The notes below the pieces were generated by a model. The model did no database searches. It had not been told where the DNA came from and saw only the letters and a program-made list of their open reading frames with translations. A DNA stretch of 64,000 bases, from contig NZ_JAUZQF010000027.1 in NCBI RefSeq assembly GCF_030718205.1, positions 95,475 to 159,474 of the forward strand. The letters are read 5' to 3'. Positions within the stretch are counted from its first letter, which is position 1. Every line of letters starts with the position of its first letter. Positions 40,169-49,092 of the stretch are shown piece by piece. The DNA comes from Nonomuraea turcica (GTDB taxonomy: Bacteria > Actinomycetota > Actinomycetes > Streptosporangiales > Streptosporangiaceae). Position numbers and translations under genes: made by a program.

Positions 40169-40939
40169 TTACCTCGCGCGCTGTCGCGTCTGCTGTTTCG
40201 GCGCCTCGAACGAGCGCCGCACCGCCTCCCCCCGTCCCCCGAGCCCCGTCACCCTCTTGCCGTTGACCAGCACCGACACCGCACTGGCGTCACTCAGGAC
40301 CAGGTTGACCTTCTCCGGCGTGCGCCAGGTGGAGGTCCGGCCGGCCTTCAACGTCCCGGAGAACAACGGGCGACCTTCCGCGTCATGCACGTTCACGTAC
40401 GACGACCGCCTGGCCTTGAGCTGCACGGTCACCATGCGCTTGCTGCTCACGCTGCGTGACGGCCTGGGCGTCTCCGTGATGGGTGTGTTGGGCGGAACGC
40501 TCGGCCGGGCCGAGACCTGCCGCACGCCGGCGGTCTGCACGTGGTCTCCGGCACCGCCCACCACCCGCATCATGCCGAAGACCACCACGATCGCCAGCGC
40601 CACCCCGAGCGCCATCGTCCAGTTGGGCCCCCGCCGCACCGGCACGTTGATCTTCCTGTCGGCCTGGAACACCGCCGCCGCCCGCACCGGCTGGGGCGCC
40701 CCGCCGTGCTGCTGGTCGTAGAGGTGCACGGTGGCCTCGGGATCCAGCCCCACGGCCTGGGCCACGGCCTTGACGTGCCCCCTGGCGTAGAACTCGCCAC
40801 CACACTGATCGAAGTCGTCCTGTTCCATGCCATGGATGATCGCCTCGCGGATCCGGGTGGCCGCGCTCACCTGCGCGACCGTCAGCCCCGCCGACTGCCT
40901 GGCTGCCGCCAGTATGGCTCCGATGCTCTGCTCCTGCAC
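40169..40939 (-). CDS. RodZ-like helix-turn-helix membrane protein (DUF4115)
   Basis: Protein of 256 residues. An XRE-like helix-turn-helix is at residues 1-75 (IGAILAAARQSAGLTVAQVS, then GGEFYARGHVKAVAQAVGLDP), one transmembrane helix at about 107-125, a Ser/Pro-rich linker, and a C-terminal beta-rich DUF4115 domain outside the membrane (KARRSSYVNV, WRTPEKVNLVLSDA). This is the bacterial RodZ layout, which links cell-shape machinery to the membrane. GTG 40939 has GGGGAGG nine bases upstream. It follows ftsK and precedes rimO. Confidence 0.85.
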   Translation of the reverse strand: MQEQSIGAILAAARQSAGLTVAQVSAATRIREAIIHGMEQDDFDQCGGEFYARGHVKAVAQAVGLDPEATVHLYDQQHGGAPQPVRAAAVFQADRKINVPVRRGPNWTMALGVALAIVVVFGMMRVVGGAGDHVQTAGVRQVSARPSVPPNTPITETPRPSRSVSSKRMVTVQLKARRSSYVNVHDAEGRPLFSGTLKAGRTSTWRTPEKVNLVLSDASAVSVLVNGKRVTGLGGRGEAVRRSFEAPKQQTRQRAR

Positions 40940-41040
40940 GGCGAAACGCCTCCCCGATGGCGCCTGGTCTGAACCACCACGACAACATTGCGTAGTGGTT
41001 CATATTCAACCAGTAGCTACCCCGCAGGGACGCATTGGGG

Positions 41041-43548
41041 TCATTCGCCACGCAGGTCGGCCAGCAAACCCGCGAGGTCGTCCGGCTTCACGAGCACCTC
41101 GCGAGCCTTGGACCCCTCGCTCGGGCCGACCACGTTGCGGCTCTCGAGCAGGTCCATGAGCCGCCCGGCCTTGGCGAAGCCGACCCGCAGCTTGCGCTGC
41201 AACATCGAGGTCGAGCCGAACTGGGTGGTCACGATCAGCTCGGCCGCCTGGATCAGCAGCTCGAGGTCGTCGCCGATGTCCTCGTCGATCTCCCGCTTGA
41301 CCGGCGCAGCTGCGACGTCATCGCGGTATTCGGCCTGCATCTGCTCCTTGCAGTACGAGACGATCTCGGCGATCTCCTTCTCCGAGACGAACGCGTTCTG
41401 GATGCGGATGGGCTTGCTCGCACCCATCGGCAGGAACAACGCGTCACCCTGGCCGACCAGCTTGTCGGCGCCCGGCTGGTCCAGGATGACCCGCGAGTCG
41501 GTGAGCGAGGAGACCGCGAACGCCAGCCGGGACGGCACGTTCGCCTTGATCAGGCCGGTGACCACGTCCACGGACGGCCGCTGGGTGGCGATCACCAGGT
41601 GGATGCCGGCCGCGCGGGCCAGCTGCGTGATCCGCACGATCGAGTCCTCGACGTCGCGCGGCGCCACCATCATGAGGTCCGACAGCTCGTCCACGATCAC
41701 CAGCAGGTACGGGTACGGCTGGTAGACCCGCTCGCTGCCGGGCGGCGGCTGCAGCTTGCCCGCCCGCACGGCCTTGTTGAACTCGTCCACGTGCCGGAAC
41801 CCCGACGCGGCCAGGTCGTCGTAGCGCCGGTCCATCTCGCCCACCACCCATTCGAGGGCCTCGGCGGCCTTCTTCGGGTTGGTGATGATCGGGGTGATGA
41901 GGTGCGGGATGCCCTCGTACACGCTCAGCTCGACCCGCTTGGGGTCCACCAGCACCATGCGCACCTCGTCCGGCGTGGCCCGCATGAGGATGCTGGTGAT
42001 CAGCCCGTTGACGCAGACCGACTTGCCGGCGCCGGTGGCGCCCGCGATGAGCAGGTGGGGCATCTTGGCGAGGTTCGCGACGATGGTGCGGCCCTCGACG
42101 TCCTTGCCCAGCCCGACGATCATCGGGTGGTGATCGGCCTGCGCCACCTGGGAACGCAGCACGTCACCGAGCGACACCAGGTCCTTGTCGGCGTTCGGGA
42201 TCTCCACCCCGATCGCCGACTTGCCCGGGATAGGCGACAAAATCCTGACATCTGCGGATTTAACGGCGTAGGCGATGTTCTTGGTGAGCGCCGTCACCTT
42301 CTCGACCTTGACCGCGGGGCCCAGCTCGATCTCGTACCGGGTCACGGTCGGCCCCCGGGTGAACCCGATCACCTGCGCGTCGATCGTGAACTGCTCGAGC
42401 ACGCTGGTCAGCGCGTTCACCACGGTGGTGTTGGCCTTGGTCTGCGGCTTGGGCGCGCTGCCCTGCTTGAGGAACTGCAGGTCAGGCAGGCTGTACGGCC
42501 CCGCCTGCGGCGACAGCACCAGCTGCTCGACCTTGCGCGGCGCGGGCGTCGGCTGCGGCGGCTCGGGCCTGCGCTCCGCCTCGGCGGCGGGCGGCTCCTC
42601 CTCGTCGGTCAGCCCGGGCACGATCTCCGGGGAGTGATCGGCCCGCTTGTCCGGCTTCTCGGCCAGGACGGGGGTGTCGTAGGGCTTGACCGTGTCGCCG
42701 CCCTCGCCGGTGTCGGACTTCTTGACCCGGGTGCGCTTCCTGCCCGGCTCGCGCGGCTGCGGCTCGGCGTGCCGCTCGAACAACATGTGCTTGAGCTCGC
42801 CCAGCCGCTCGGGGATCCGGTGCACAGGGGTGGCGGTGATCACCAGCACACCGAACCCGGACAGGAGCAGCAGCAGCGGGATCGTGATCCACGGCGGCAG
42901 GAGGCTCATCGGCGGCGCCGACACGATGAACCCGATCATGCCGCCGGCGGCCGACACCTTGTCCATGCCTTGACCCTCGCCGGCCGGGTATGGAGTGCCG
43001 TTGGCCACGTGGATCACGCCGAGCACGCCGACGAGCAGTGCCGCCCAGCCGATCACCATGCGGCCGGTGTCGGCGTTCTGGTCGGGGTGGCGCAGGTAGC
43101 GCCAGGCCAGCAGGCCGAGCAGCAGCGGCAGCGCCCAGGCCAGCGACCCGAACACGCCGCGCACGGTGGTGTTGACCACGCCGGAGATCGCCCCGTCGGC
43201 GTTGCGCCAGGTCATGGCCGCCAGCACGATCGCGCCCGCGAGCACCGTCAGCCCGATCCCGTCGCGCCGGTGCGCCGGATCCAGCTCGCGGGCGTTCTTG
43301 CCCAGCGCGCGAGCCATGCTGCCGACGCCGTTCGCGAACAACATCCACAGCCCGACGATCAGCTTGCCGATCATCGTGAAGACCCAGCTGATCGGATCCT
43401 GGTGGGTCATCGAGGGCTTGCGGCCAGAGGCGGCTCCCCTCGCCCTGGACCCCGCCGACGTTCCGGTCCGCTTCGCGGGGGTCGAGCGAGCCGAGGTCGA
43501 CCGCTTCGCCGGCCCCTTCGATGCGCTTTTCGGCGTACGGGTGGCCAT
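41041..43548 (-). CDS. ftsK: DNA translocase FtsK/SpoIIIE
   Basis: Septal DNA pump for chromosome segregation, 835 residues from ATG 43548 (MATRTPKSASKG). A basic Ser/Lys-rich N-terminus leads to four transmembrane helices, then a Pro/Glu-rich linker, and the RecA-like motor with Walker A GATGAGKS and Walker B LLVIVDELSDLMM. The C-terminal gamma winged helix reads LRVGFAKAGRLMDLLESRNVVGP. An in-frame extension to 43602 has no conservation to support it. It heads the run down to clgR. Confidence 0.95.
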   Translation of the reverse strand: MATRTPKSASKGPAKRSTSARSTPAKRTGTSAGSRARGAASGRKPSMTHQDPISWVFTMIGKLIVGLWMLFANGVGSMARALGKNARELDPAHRRDGIGLTVLAGAIVLAAMTWRNADGAISGVVNTTVRGVFGSLAWALPLLLGLLAWRYLRHPDQNADTGRMVIGWAALLVGVLGVIHVANGTPYPAGEGQGMDKVSAAGGMIGFIVSAPPMSLLPPWITIPLLLLLSGFGVLVITATPVHRIPERLGELKHMLFERHAEPQPREPGRKRTRVKKSDTGEGGDTVKPYDTPVLAEKPDKRADHSPEIVPGLTDEEEPPAAEAERRPEPPQPTPAPRKVEQLVLSPQAGPYSLPDLQFLKQGSAPKPQTKANTTVVNALTSVLEQFTIDAQVIGFTRGPTVTRYEIELGPAVKVEKVTALTKNIAYAVKSADVRILSPIPGKSAIGVEIPNADKDLVSLGDVLRSQVAQADHHPMIVGLGKDVEGRTIVANLAKMPHLLIAGATGAGKSVCVNGLITSILMRATPDEVRMVLVDPKRVELSVYEGIPHLITPIITNPKKAAEALEWVVGEMDRRYDDLAASGFRHVDEFNKAVRAGKLQPPPGSERVYQPYPYLLVIVDELSDLMMVAPRDVEDSIVRITQLARAAGIHLVIATQRPSVDVVTGLIKANVPSRLAFAVSSLTDSRVILDQPGADKLVGQGDALFLPMGASKPIRIQNAFVSEKEIAEIVSYCKEQMQAEYRDDVAAAPVKREIDEDIGDDLELLIQAAELIVTTQFGSTSMLQRKLRVGFAKAGRLMDLLESRNVVGPSEGSKAREVLVKPDDLAGLLADLRGE

Positions 43549-43697
43549 GATGCCAAAGGTACGTCGGAGACACCGCGCCGCGCGCGGAGGCTCGCCGAAC
43601 ACCCCTCACATCACTCTCGTCAAAGGTGACGAGAGATTCACTTCATGTCCACGCAAAGGCCGCATGGCCGCAGGCAAGGCCTTCCTTACTGGGATAC

Positions 43698-44363
43698 ATG
43701 CCTCTCCTCAATTTCCGGGACGTGGCGGTGGAGACCGCGCTGCGCCCGGGTGTGCTCTACCGCTCCGCCCAGCCGCACACGCTCACCCTCGCGGACGCGG
43801 AGCTGGTGGCGGGCCTGCGGCTCATCGCCGACCTGCGCGGCGACGACGAGCGCACGCCCGGCGACTGGGCGCCCGTCCTGGGCGGCGCCGTCAGGCACGC
43901 GCCGCTCGGCGCCGGCTCCGTCGCCTCGCCCGCCCACCTGGCCACACTCCCGGCGGATCTGGACCTCGGCGAGATGTACGTGGGCCTGCTCGAGCACAGG
44001 AGGACCTGGCTCGCCGGGGTCGTCGCGGAAATCGCCGACGGGCTGCCCGCGCTCGTCCACTGCGCCGCGGGCAAGGACCGCACGGGCATCGTGATCGCGC
44101 TGATCCTCGACCTGGTCGGCGTGGACCACGAGGCCATCGTGCGCGACTACGCGCTCACCGCCAAGGCGCTGCCGGACCTGATGCTCACGCTCGGCATCGA
44201 GCTGCCGCCCGGCATGCCCCCGGCACTGCTGGAGGCGCCCGAGAGCGCGATGCGCACGTTCCTGGCCGCGCTGAGCGCACAGGGAGGCGCCGAGCTGGTC
44301 CTGCTCGCCGGCGGCCTGACCCCCACTCACGCCGCGCGCCTGCGGGCCGCCCTCATTCCCTGA
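43698..44363 (+). CDS. Tyrosine-protein phosphatase (Y_phosphatase3 / MptpB-like)
   Basis: Phosphatase of 221 residues from ATG 43698 (MPLLNFRDVAV, the usual family opening with NFRD). The P-loop is HCAAGKDRTG, with nucleophile Cys and transition-state Arg. GVLYRSAQPHTLT and IADLRGDDER match the MptpB-like family, which may also hydrolyse phospho-Ser/Thr or phosphoinositides. It is divergent from ftsK and converges on the response regulator gene with an 11-base overlap. Confidence 0.87.
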   Translation: MPLLNFRDVAVETALRPGVLYRSAQPHTLTLADAELVAGLRLIADLRGDDERTPGDWAPVLGGAVRHAPLGAGSVASPAHLATLPADLDLGEMYVGLLEHRRTWLAGVVAEIADGLPALVHCAAGKDRTGIVIALILDLVGVDHEAIVRDYALTAKALPDLMLTLGIELPPGMPPALLEAPESAMRTFLAALSAQGGAELVLLAGGLTPTHAARLRAALIP

Positions 44364-44973
44364 CCCGGCCCTCCACGGAGGAGATCACATCGAACGCGGC
44401 CTGCATGGCCGCCACCCGGTCGGCCAGCTCCTTGACCGTGTCCCGCAGCCCCTCGTCGCCGGAGGCGGCCTCGGCCACGCTCGCCAGCCGGGACTCGACC
44501 GCGCCGAGTCGCTTCGCGAAGTCCGACAGCGCCTCGTGGTCGTCGACGAGCTGGGTGAGCAGGGTGGTCTGCTCGACCAGCACCGCGGTCTTGCGGAACA
44601 GCTCGATGAAGACCGTGACCTTGCTCCTGAGCACCCACGGGTCGAAGGGCTTGGTGAGGTAGTCCACCGCGCCGACCGCGTAGCCGCGGAAGGCCGCGCC
44701 CGAGCTGGGCTCGGTGCCGGTGAGGAAGATGATCGGCACGTCCCTGGTCTGGTCGAGCCGCTTGATGTGGGTGGCGGTCTCGAACCCGTCCATGCCGGGC
44801 ATGAGCACATCGAGCAGCACGACCGCGAAGTCGTGGCGCAACATGAGCTTCATGGCCTCCTGCCCCGACCGGGCCTTGAACAGCCGTTGCTGGAGCGGCC
44901 GCAGGATGGCCTCCAGCGCGACCAGGCTCTCCTCGTTGTCGTCGACCAGCAGGATCTTGACCTGGCGGTTCAT
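44353..44973 (-). CDS. Single-domain response regulator with a helical C-terminal extension
   Basis: Protein of 206 residues. The receiver domain (residues 1-125) has acidic pair DD11-12, phospho-acceptor Asp55 in VVLLDVLMPGMDG, a conserved Thr in FLTG and Lys in LTKPFDP. The rest is a coiled coil (VLVEQTTLLTQLVDDHEALSDF) with no DNA-binding output domain, so it probably acts by protein contact. ATG 44973 overlaps the stop of the hybrid kinase gene by one base (TGATG), so the two are co-translated and probably work together. Confidence 0.88.
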   Translation of the reverse strand: MNRQVKILLVDDNEESLVALEAILRPLQQRLFKARSGQEAMKLMLRHDFAVVLLDVLMPGMDGFETATHIKRLDQTRDVPIIFLTGTEPSSGAAFRGYAVGAVDYLTKPFDPWVLRSKVTVFIELFRKTAVLVEQTTLLTQLVDDHEALSDFAKRLGAVESRLASVAEAASGDEGLRDTVKELADRVAAMQAAFDVISSVEGRVRE

Positions 44974-47900
44974 CACTCGATCCACCCTCGCATCACTTCG
45001 AGGAGATGGTCGAGATCCACGGGCTTGGGCACATAGTCGGACGCGCCGCAGGAGATCGTCTTCTCCCGGTCGCCGGGCATGGCCTTCGCGGTGAGCGCGA
45101 TGATCGGCAGCTCGGCGAACCTCGGCATCTCCCGTACGGCGGCGAGCGTCTCGTAGCCGTCCATCTCCGGCATCATCACGTCCATGAGCACGAGGTCGAT
45201 GCGCTCGTCACGTTCCAATGCCTCGATGCCCTCCCTGCCGTTCTCGGCGTAGACGATCTCCATGCCGAGCCGGCCGAGCACGTGGGTGAGGGCGTAGACG
45301 TTGCGGATGTCGTCGTCCACGATCAGCACCCGCCGCCCCGCGAACGTCTCCCCGAGCGGCCCGTCCTTGAGCAGGCTGAGTTTGGTGGCGGACTGCCACA
45401 GGTCGTCGGTGTCCACGGCCGGCCACTCTGCCTGCGGCTGCGCGGCACGGGCTTCCACGGGTTTGGGCGCGGGCTGCCAGTCGGTGTCGCCGGTGACGCC
45501 CGGCGCCGGGCACCCTGCGGGGACGTACAGCGTGAACGTGCTGCCGGCCCCCGGAGTGCTGATGGCGTGGATCTCACCGCCGAGCAGGCGGGCGATCTCG
45601 CTGCTGATCGACAGGCCCAGTCCCGTGCCGCCGTATTTGCGGCTCGTGGTGCCGTCGGCCTGCTGGAACGCGCCGAAGATGGCCGGCAGCTTGTCGGCCG
45701 CGATGCCGATCCCGGTGTCGCTGACGGCGAACGCCAGGACCTCGCCCTCCGGCGTCCGCCTGGCGGGATCGACGGACACCTGCAGGCGGACCTCGCCGGA
45801 GGAGGTGAACTTGACGGCGTTCGACAGCAGGTTGCGCAGGATCTGCTGGAGCCGGCGCTCGTCGTTGTAGAGCTCGCGCGGCGTGCCGGGGCGTACCTCG
45901 ATCTCGAACGTCAGTCCCCGGTCCACGGTGAGCGGCCGGAACGTGGCATCCACGTAGTCGAGCAGCTTGCTCAGCGGCAGCTTCTCCGGGCGCACGTCCA
46001 TCCGCCCCGCCTCGATCTTGGACAGGTCCAGGATGTCGTTGATGAGCTGGAGCAGGTCGCTGCCGGCGTTGTGGATCGTGGTGGCGAACTCGACCTCCTG
46101 CGCCGACAGGTTGTCCTCCGGGTTGTCGGCCAGCAGCCTGGCCAGGATGAGCAGGCTGTTGAGCGGCGTGCGCAGCTCGTGGGACATGTTGGCGAGGAAC
46201 TCCGACTTGTAGCGGGAGGAGGTGGCCAGCAGGTGGGCCTTCTCCTCCAGCGCCGCGTTGGTCTTGCGCAGCTCGGCCTGCTGGCGCTGCAGCTCGTCCG
46301 AGCGGCCCTGCAACTGCTGGGCCAGCCGCTGCGACTCCGACAGCAGCGCCTCCGTGCGAGAGTTGGCGATGATCGTGTTGATGGCGACGCCGATGGTCAC
46401 CACGAACTGGTCGAAGAAGGCCAGGTGCACGTCGCTGAACCGGCTGAACGAGGCCAGCTCGATCACGCCGAGCACGTTGTCCTCGAAGAGGATCGGCAGC
46501 ACCACGACGCTGGCCGGGGCGGCCTCCCCCAGCCCGGAGTGCACCTTGATGTATCCGGGCGGCACGTCCTCCAGCAGGATGCGCTTGCGTTCCAGCGCCG
46601 CCTGCCTGATCAGCCCCGACCCCGGGCTGCCGGGTCCGGGCAGCACGTCGTGGGCCGCGCCGTAGCCGGCGATGTAGGCGAGTGAGCCGTCGGGAGAGTC
46701 GTGGCCGGCCAGGAAGAAGGCGCCGTACTGGGCGCTGACCAGCGGCGTCAGCTCGCGCAGGATGAGGTCGGCCACCTCGACGAGATCCCGGTGACCCTGC
46801 ATGAGGCCGGCGATGCGGGCCAGGTTGCTCTCCAGCCAGTCCTTGGCGCGGGTGGTCTCGCGCAGGTTGGCGACCATGAGGTTGACGTTGTTCTTCAGCT
46901 CGGCGACCTCGCCCTTGGCCTCGACGCTGATCGCGCGGCTCAGGTCGCCCTGCGCGACGGCGCTGGCGACCTCGGCGATGGCGCGGACCTGGGTGGTGAG
47001 GTTGGAGGCCAGCTCGTTGACGTTCTTGGTGAGACGTTCCCAGGTGCCGTAGACGCCCTCGACCTCGGCCTGCCCGCCGAGCCTGCCTTCGGAGCCGACC
47101 TCGCGGGCCACGCGGGTCACCTCGGAGGAGAACGACGACAGCGTGTCCACCATCGTGTTGATCGTGGTCTTCAGCTCGAGGATCTCGCCGCGGGCGTCCA
47201 CGTCGATCTTCTTCGACAGGTCGCCGTTGGCGACGGCGGTGGCGACCTGCGCGATGTTGCGGACCTGGCTGGTGAGGTTGGAGGCCATGAAGTTGACGTT
47301 GTCGGTGAGGTCCTTCCACACCCCGCTCACCCCACGCACCTGGGCCTGACCGCCGAGCCGGCCCTCCGTGCCCACCTCACGCGCCACCCGCGTCACCTCG
47401 TCGGCGAACGCCGACAGCTTGTCGACGGTGGTGTTGATGGTGTCCTTGAGCTGGAGGATCTCGCCCCGGGCGTCCACCGTGATCTTCTTCGACAGGTCGC
47501 CGTTGGCGACGGCGGTGGCGACCATGGCGATGCTGCGGACCTGGCTGGTGAGGTTGGAGGCCATGAAGTTGACGTTGTCCGTGAGGTCCTTCCAGACGCC
47601 GGAAACCCCCCGCACCTGGGCCTGACCGCCGAGCCGCCCCTCCGTTCCCACCTCTCGGGCCACCCTCGTCACCTCGTCGGCGAACGCCGACAGCTGACCC
47701 ACCATCGTGTTGACGGTGTCCTTGAGCTGGAGCATCTCGCCCTTGACGTCCACGCTGATCTTGCGGCTGAGGTCACCCTGCGCGACGGCGGTGGCCACCT
47801 GGGCGATGTCGCGGACCTGCTCGGTCAGGTTGGAGGCCATGAAGTTGACGTTGTCCGTGAGGTCCTTCCAGACGCCGGAAACGCCGCGCACCTGGGCCTG

Positions 47901-48989
47901 ACCGCCGAGCCGCCCCTCCGTGCCCACCTCACGGGCCACCCTCGTCACCTCGTCGGCGAACGCCGACAGCTGACCCACCATCGTGTTGATGGTGTCCTTG
48001 AGCTGGAGGATCTCGCCTCGGGCGTCGACAGTGATCTTCTTCGACAGGTCGCCGTTGGCCACCGCGGTCGTCACCTGGGCGATCGAGCGCACCTGGGTGG
48101 TCAGGTTGGAGGCCATGAAGTTGACGTTGTCCGTGAGGTCCTTCCAGGTGCCGAGCACGCCCTTGACCTCGGCCCGCCCGCCGAGCTGCCCTTCGGTGCC
48201 GACCTCGCGCGCGACCCGCGTCACCTCGCTGGCGAACGACGACAGCTGATCGACCATGGTGTTGACGGTCAGCTTGAGCTCCAGCAGCTCGCCGGTGGCC
48301 TCAACCGTCACCTGCCTGGTCAGGTCGCCCCTGGCCACGGCGGTGGTGACCACCGCGATGTCGCGCACCTGCGCGGTCAGCCGCCCGGCCATGGCGTTGA
48401 CCGCCTCGGTCACGTCGCGCCAGCTGCCCGACATGCCCTGCACCTTGGCCCGGCCGCCGAGCCGTCCCTCGGTGCCGACCTCGCGCGCCACTCTGGTGAC
48501 CTCGCTGGAGAACAGGGCGAGCTGGTCGACCATGCGGTTGACGGCCTTGCCCATCAGCCGCAGGCCGCCGCGCAGCGGCCGGTTGTCCTCCTGGAGATCG
48601 ACCCGCTGCGACAGGTCGCCGTCCGCGACCGCGTTGAGCACGCGGGTGGCCTTGGCCGCGGGAATGACCAGCGCGTCGATCAGGGAGTTGACCGCGGTCA
48701 CGTTGACCGCCCAGCTTCCCGTGCCGGGGCTGGAGGCGACCCGCTCGTCGAGGCGCCCATGCTTGGCCACCTCGCCGCGCACTCGGGTCAGCTCGGCGGT
48801 CAGGTGCTCGTTGCGCTCGACGACCTGGTTGAACACGATCGCCAGCTCGGCCAGGACCGGATCGTCAGGCACGTCAAGGCGATGCCGGAAGTTCCCGTCA
48901 CGCAGCCCCTGCAGCGCTGTGAGCAGAGGCCGTAGGTCCGACGGGTGGAGCGATCCACGTACGTACGGGGGTTCCAACTGCGCGACCAT
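44973..48989 (-). CDS. Soluble hybrid histidine kinase with tandem HAMP repeats, GAF, kinase and receiver domains
   Basis: Class III-like hybrid kinase of 1338 residues (ATG 48989; GTG 49004 would add five). Two divergent HAMP units open the protein, followed by six 92-residue HAMP-linker repeats with EVTRVAREVGTEGRLGG, units 3-5 nearly identical. Then come a GAF domain, a coiled coil, HisKA with phospho-acceptor His937 in NMSHELRTPLN, HATPase_c with DTGIGIAADKL and GTGLGLSI, and a receiver with Asp1270 in LMDVMMPEMDG. No membrane segment is visible, so the input is cytoplasmic, as in fungal Nik1/Os-1 kinases that sense osmotic stress through HAMP stacks. It diverges from a SpoIIE phosphatase gene. 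Confidence 0.93.
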   Translation of the reverse strand: MVAQLEPPYVRGSLHPSDLRPLLTALQGLRDGNFRHRLDVPDDPVLAELAIVFNQVVERNEHLTAELTRVRGEVAKHGRLDERVASSPGTGSWAVNVTAVNSLIDALVIPAAKATRVLNAVADGDLSQRVDLQEDNRPLRGGLRLMGKAVNRMVDQLALFSSEVTRVAREVGTEGRLGGRAKVQGMSGSWRDVTEAVNAMAGRLTAQVRDIAVVTTAVARGDLTRQVTVEATGELLELKLTVNTMVDQLSSFASEVTRVAREVGTEGQLGGRAEVKGVLGTWKDLTDNVNFMASNLTTQVRSIAQVTTAVANGDLSKKITVDARGEILQLKDTINTMVGQLSAFADEVTRVAREVGTEGRLGGQAQVRGVSGVWKDLTDNVNFMASNLTEQVRDIAQVATAVAQGDLSRKISVDVKGEMLQLKDTVNTMVGQLSAFADEVTRVAREVGTEGRLGGQAQVRGVSGVWKDLTDNVNFMASNLTSQVRSIAMVATAVANGDLSKKITVDARGEILQLKDTINTTVDKLSAFADEVTRVAREVGTEGRLGGQAQVRGVSGVWKDLTDNVNFMASNLTSQVRNIAQVATAVANGDLSKKIDVDARGEILELKTTINTMVDTLSSFSSEVTRVAREVGSEGRLGGQAEVEGVYGTWERLTKNVNELASNLTTQVRAIAEVASAVAQGDLSRAISVEAKGEVAELKNNVNLMVANLRETTRAKDWLESNLARIAGLMQGHRDLVEVADLILRELTPLVSAQYGAFFLAGHDSPDGSLAYIAGYGAAHDVLPGPGSPGSGLIRQAALERKRILLEDVPPGYIKVHSGLGEAAPASVVVLPILFEDNVLGVIELASFSRFSDVHLAFFDQFVVTIGVAINTIIANSRTEALLSESQRLAQQLQGRSDELQRQQAELRKTNAALEEKAHLLATSSRYKSEFLANMSHELRTPLNSLLILARLLADNPEDNLSAQEVEFATTIHNAGSDLLQLINDILDLSKIEAGRMDVRPEKLPLSKLLDYVDATFRPLTVDRGLTFEIEVRPGTPRELYNDERRLQQILRNLLSNAVKFTSSGEVRLQVSVDPARRTPEGEVLAFAVSDTGIGIAADKLPAIFGAFQQADGTTSRKYGGTGLGLSISSEIARLLGGEIHAISTPGAGSTFTLYVPAGCPAPGVTGDTDWQPAPKPVEARAAQPQAEWPAVDTDDLWQSATKLSLLKDGPLGETFAGRRVLIVDDDIRNVYALTHVLGRLGMEIVYAENGREGIEALERDERIDLVLMDVMMPEMDGYETLAAVREMPRFAELPIIALTAKAMPGDREKTISCGASDYVPKPVDLDHLLEVMRGWIE
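46862..48518 (-). repeat. Six 276-bp tandem HAMP-coding repeats
   Basis: An exact 276-base period is visible (for example the block GAGGCCATGAAGTTGACGTT recurs at 47281, 47557, 47833 and 48109). The central copies are close to identical at the DNA level, which makes copy-number change by recombination likely. Outer boundaries are approximate. Confidence 0.9.
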
Positions 48990-49092
48990 GGCGGCCTTCT
49001 TCACAACTGGAGAACTGGAGGTATCAACGGCATCAGTCTGCCACTCTGAGAGTGACCGAACTGCCACATCGAGTGATGTTCTAGGACGCACA

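Noticed and set aside
46862..48518. CRISPR-like or satellite repeat array
   Set aside because: The 276-bp period is coding and translates into HAMP-linker units; there are no short repeats with unique spacers.
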